Assembly: GCA_964613585.1 (NCBI GenBank)
Contig: CAZTHL010000154.1
Location: 1-5,414, forward strand
Source: CAZTHL01 sp964613585
GTDB lineage: Bacteria > Pseudomonadota > Alphaproteobacteria > DSM-16000 > Inquilinaceae
Length of the DNA: 5,414 nucleotides
Direction of reading: 5' to 3'
Each line of letters starts with the position of its first letter. The first letter of the stretch is position 1. The translations under genes and the position numbers were made by a program. The notes under the pieces were generated by a model that did not search any database, was not told where the DNA came from, and worked only from the letters and a program-made list of their open reading frames with translations. Of the stretch, positions 5,397 to 5,414 are shown piece by piece.

Positions 5397-5414
5397 TCAA
5401 GGCGCCGTGCCCGG

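Larger units (their letters stand above)
4363..5414. other. About 1.05 kb without a supportable gene
   Basis: After the scaffold gene no frame on either strand shows a recognisable protein. The stretch contains a hairpin, a repeat copy, a 14-bp tandem array, a lower-GC segment from about 4905 to 5075 (57% and 63% GC in the two lines counted) and an AT-rich island around 5281-5340 (48% GC), against 80% in a line counted within the scaffold gene. No tRNA or rRNA was seen. The mixture looks like an operon boundary that has collected repeats and perhaps decayed foreign DNA. Confidence 0.6.

Overview
The window is very GC-rich: one 60-base line inside the fifth gene that I counted by hand is 80% GC. 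Its genes are tightly packed on the + strand and have the third-position G/C bias of a high-GC proteobacterium. The protein families and their order fit an alphaproteobacterium, perhaps of the Rhodospirillales type. That placement rests on family resemblance and base composition only.

Positions 1 to 4362 hold an accessory (maturation) operon for a molybdenum hydroxylase of the xanthine oxidase / aerobic CO dehydrogenase family. In order it encodes: (1) a CoxE-type VWA protein whose 5' end lies outside the window; (2) a 105-aa protein that is only the XdhC/CoxI N-terminal domain; (3) a 261-aa protein carrying the XdhC C-terminal Rossmann domain; (4) a 614-aa fusion of a molybdopterin-binding domain with a MocA-like nucleotidyltransferase; (5) a NifU/IscU-like Fe-S scaffold protein. 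Genes 2/3 and 3/4 overlap by ATGA and genes 4/5 by GTGA, which points to a single message with translational coupling. Likely shared job: genes 2 and 3 bind and mature the Mo cofactor (sulfuration or insertion), gene 4 converts molybdopterin to its cytosine dinucleotide, gene 5 may supply Fe-S clusters for the small subunit, and CoxE works with a MoxR-type AAA+ ATPase (CoxD, expected just upstream) to remodel the enzyme. No structural subunit gene is present, so the client enzyme cannot be named.

Positions 4363 to 5414 (about 1.05 kb) contain no gene I can support. They hold a GC-rich hairpin just after the operon, a diverged direct repeat that copies the last codons and stop of gene 5, a 14-bp tandem array, a segment of lower GC that may contain a decayed transposase fragment, an AT-rich island and a lone TTGACA box near the right edge.

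The most unusual points are a 35-bp-offset duplication of the start of gene 2 that leaves a 12-codon leader reading frame with the better ribosome binding site, a 24-unit dipeptide (hexanucleotide) repeat joining the two enzyme domains of gene 4, and the duplicated tail of gene 5. I did not find a wholly new system. The operon type is known, and the novelty is in its repeats and junctions.
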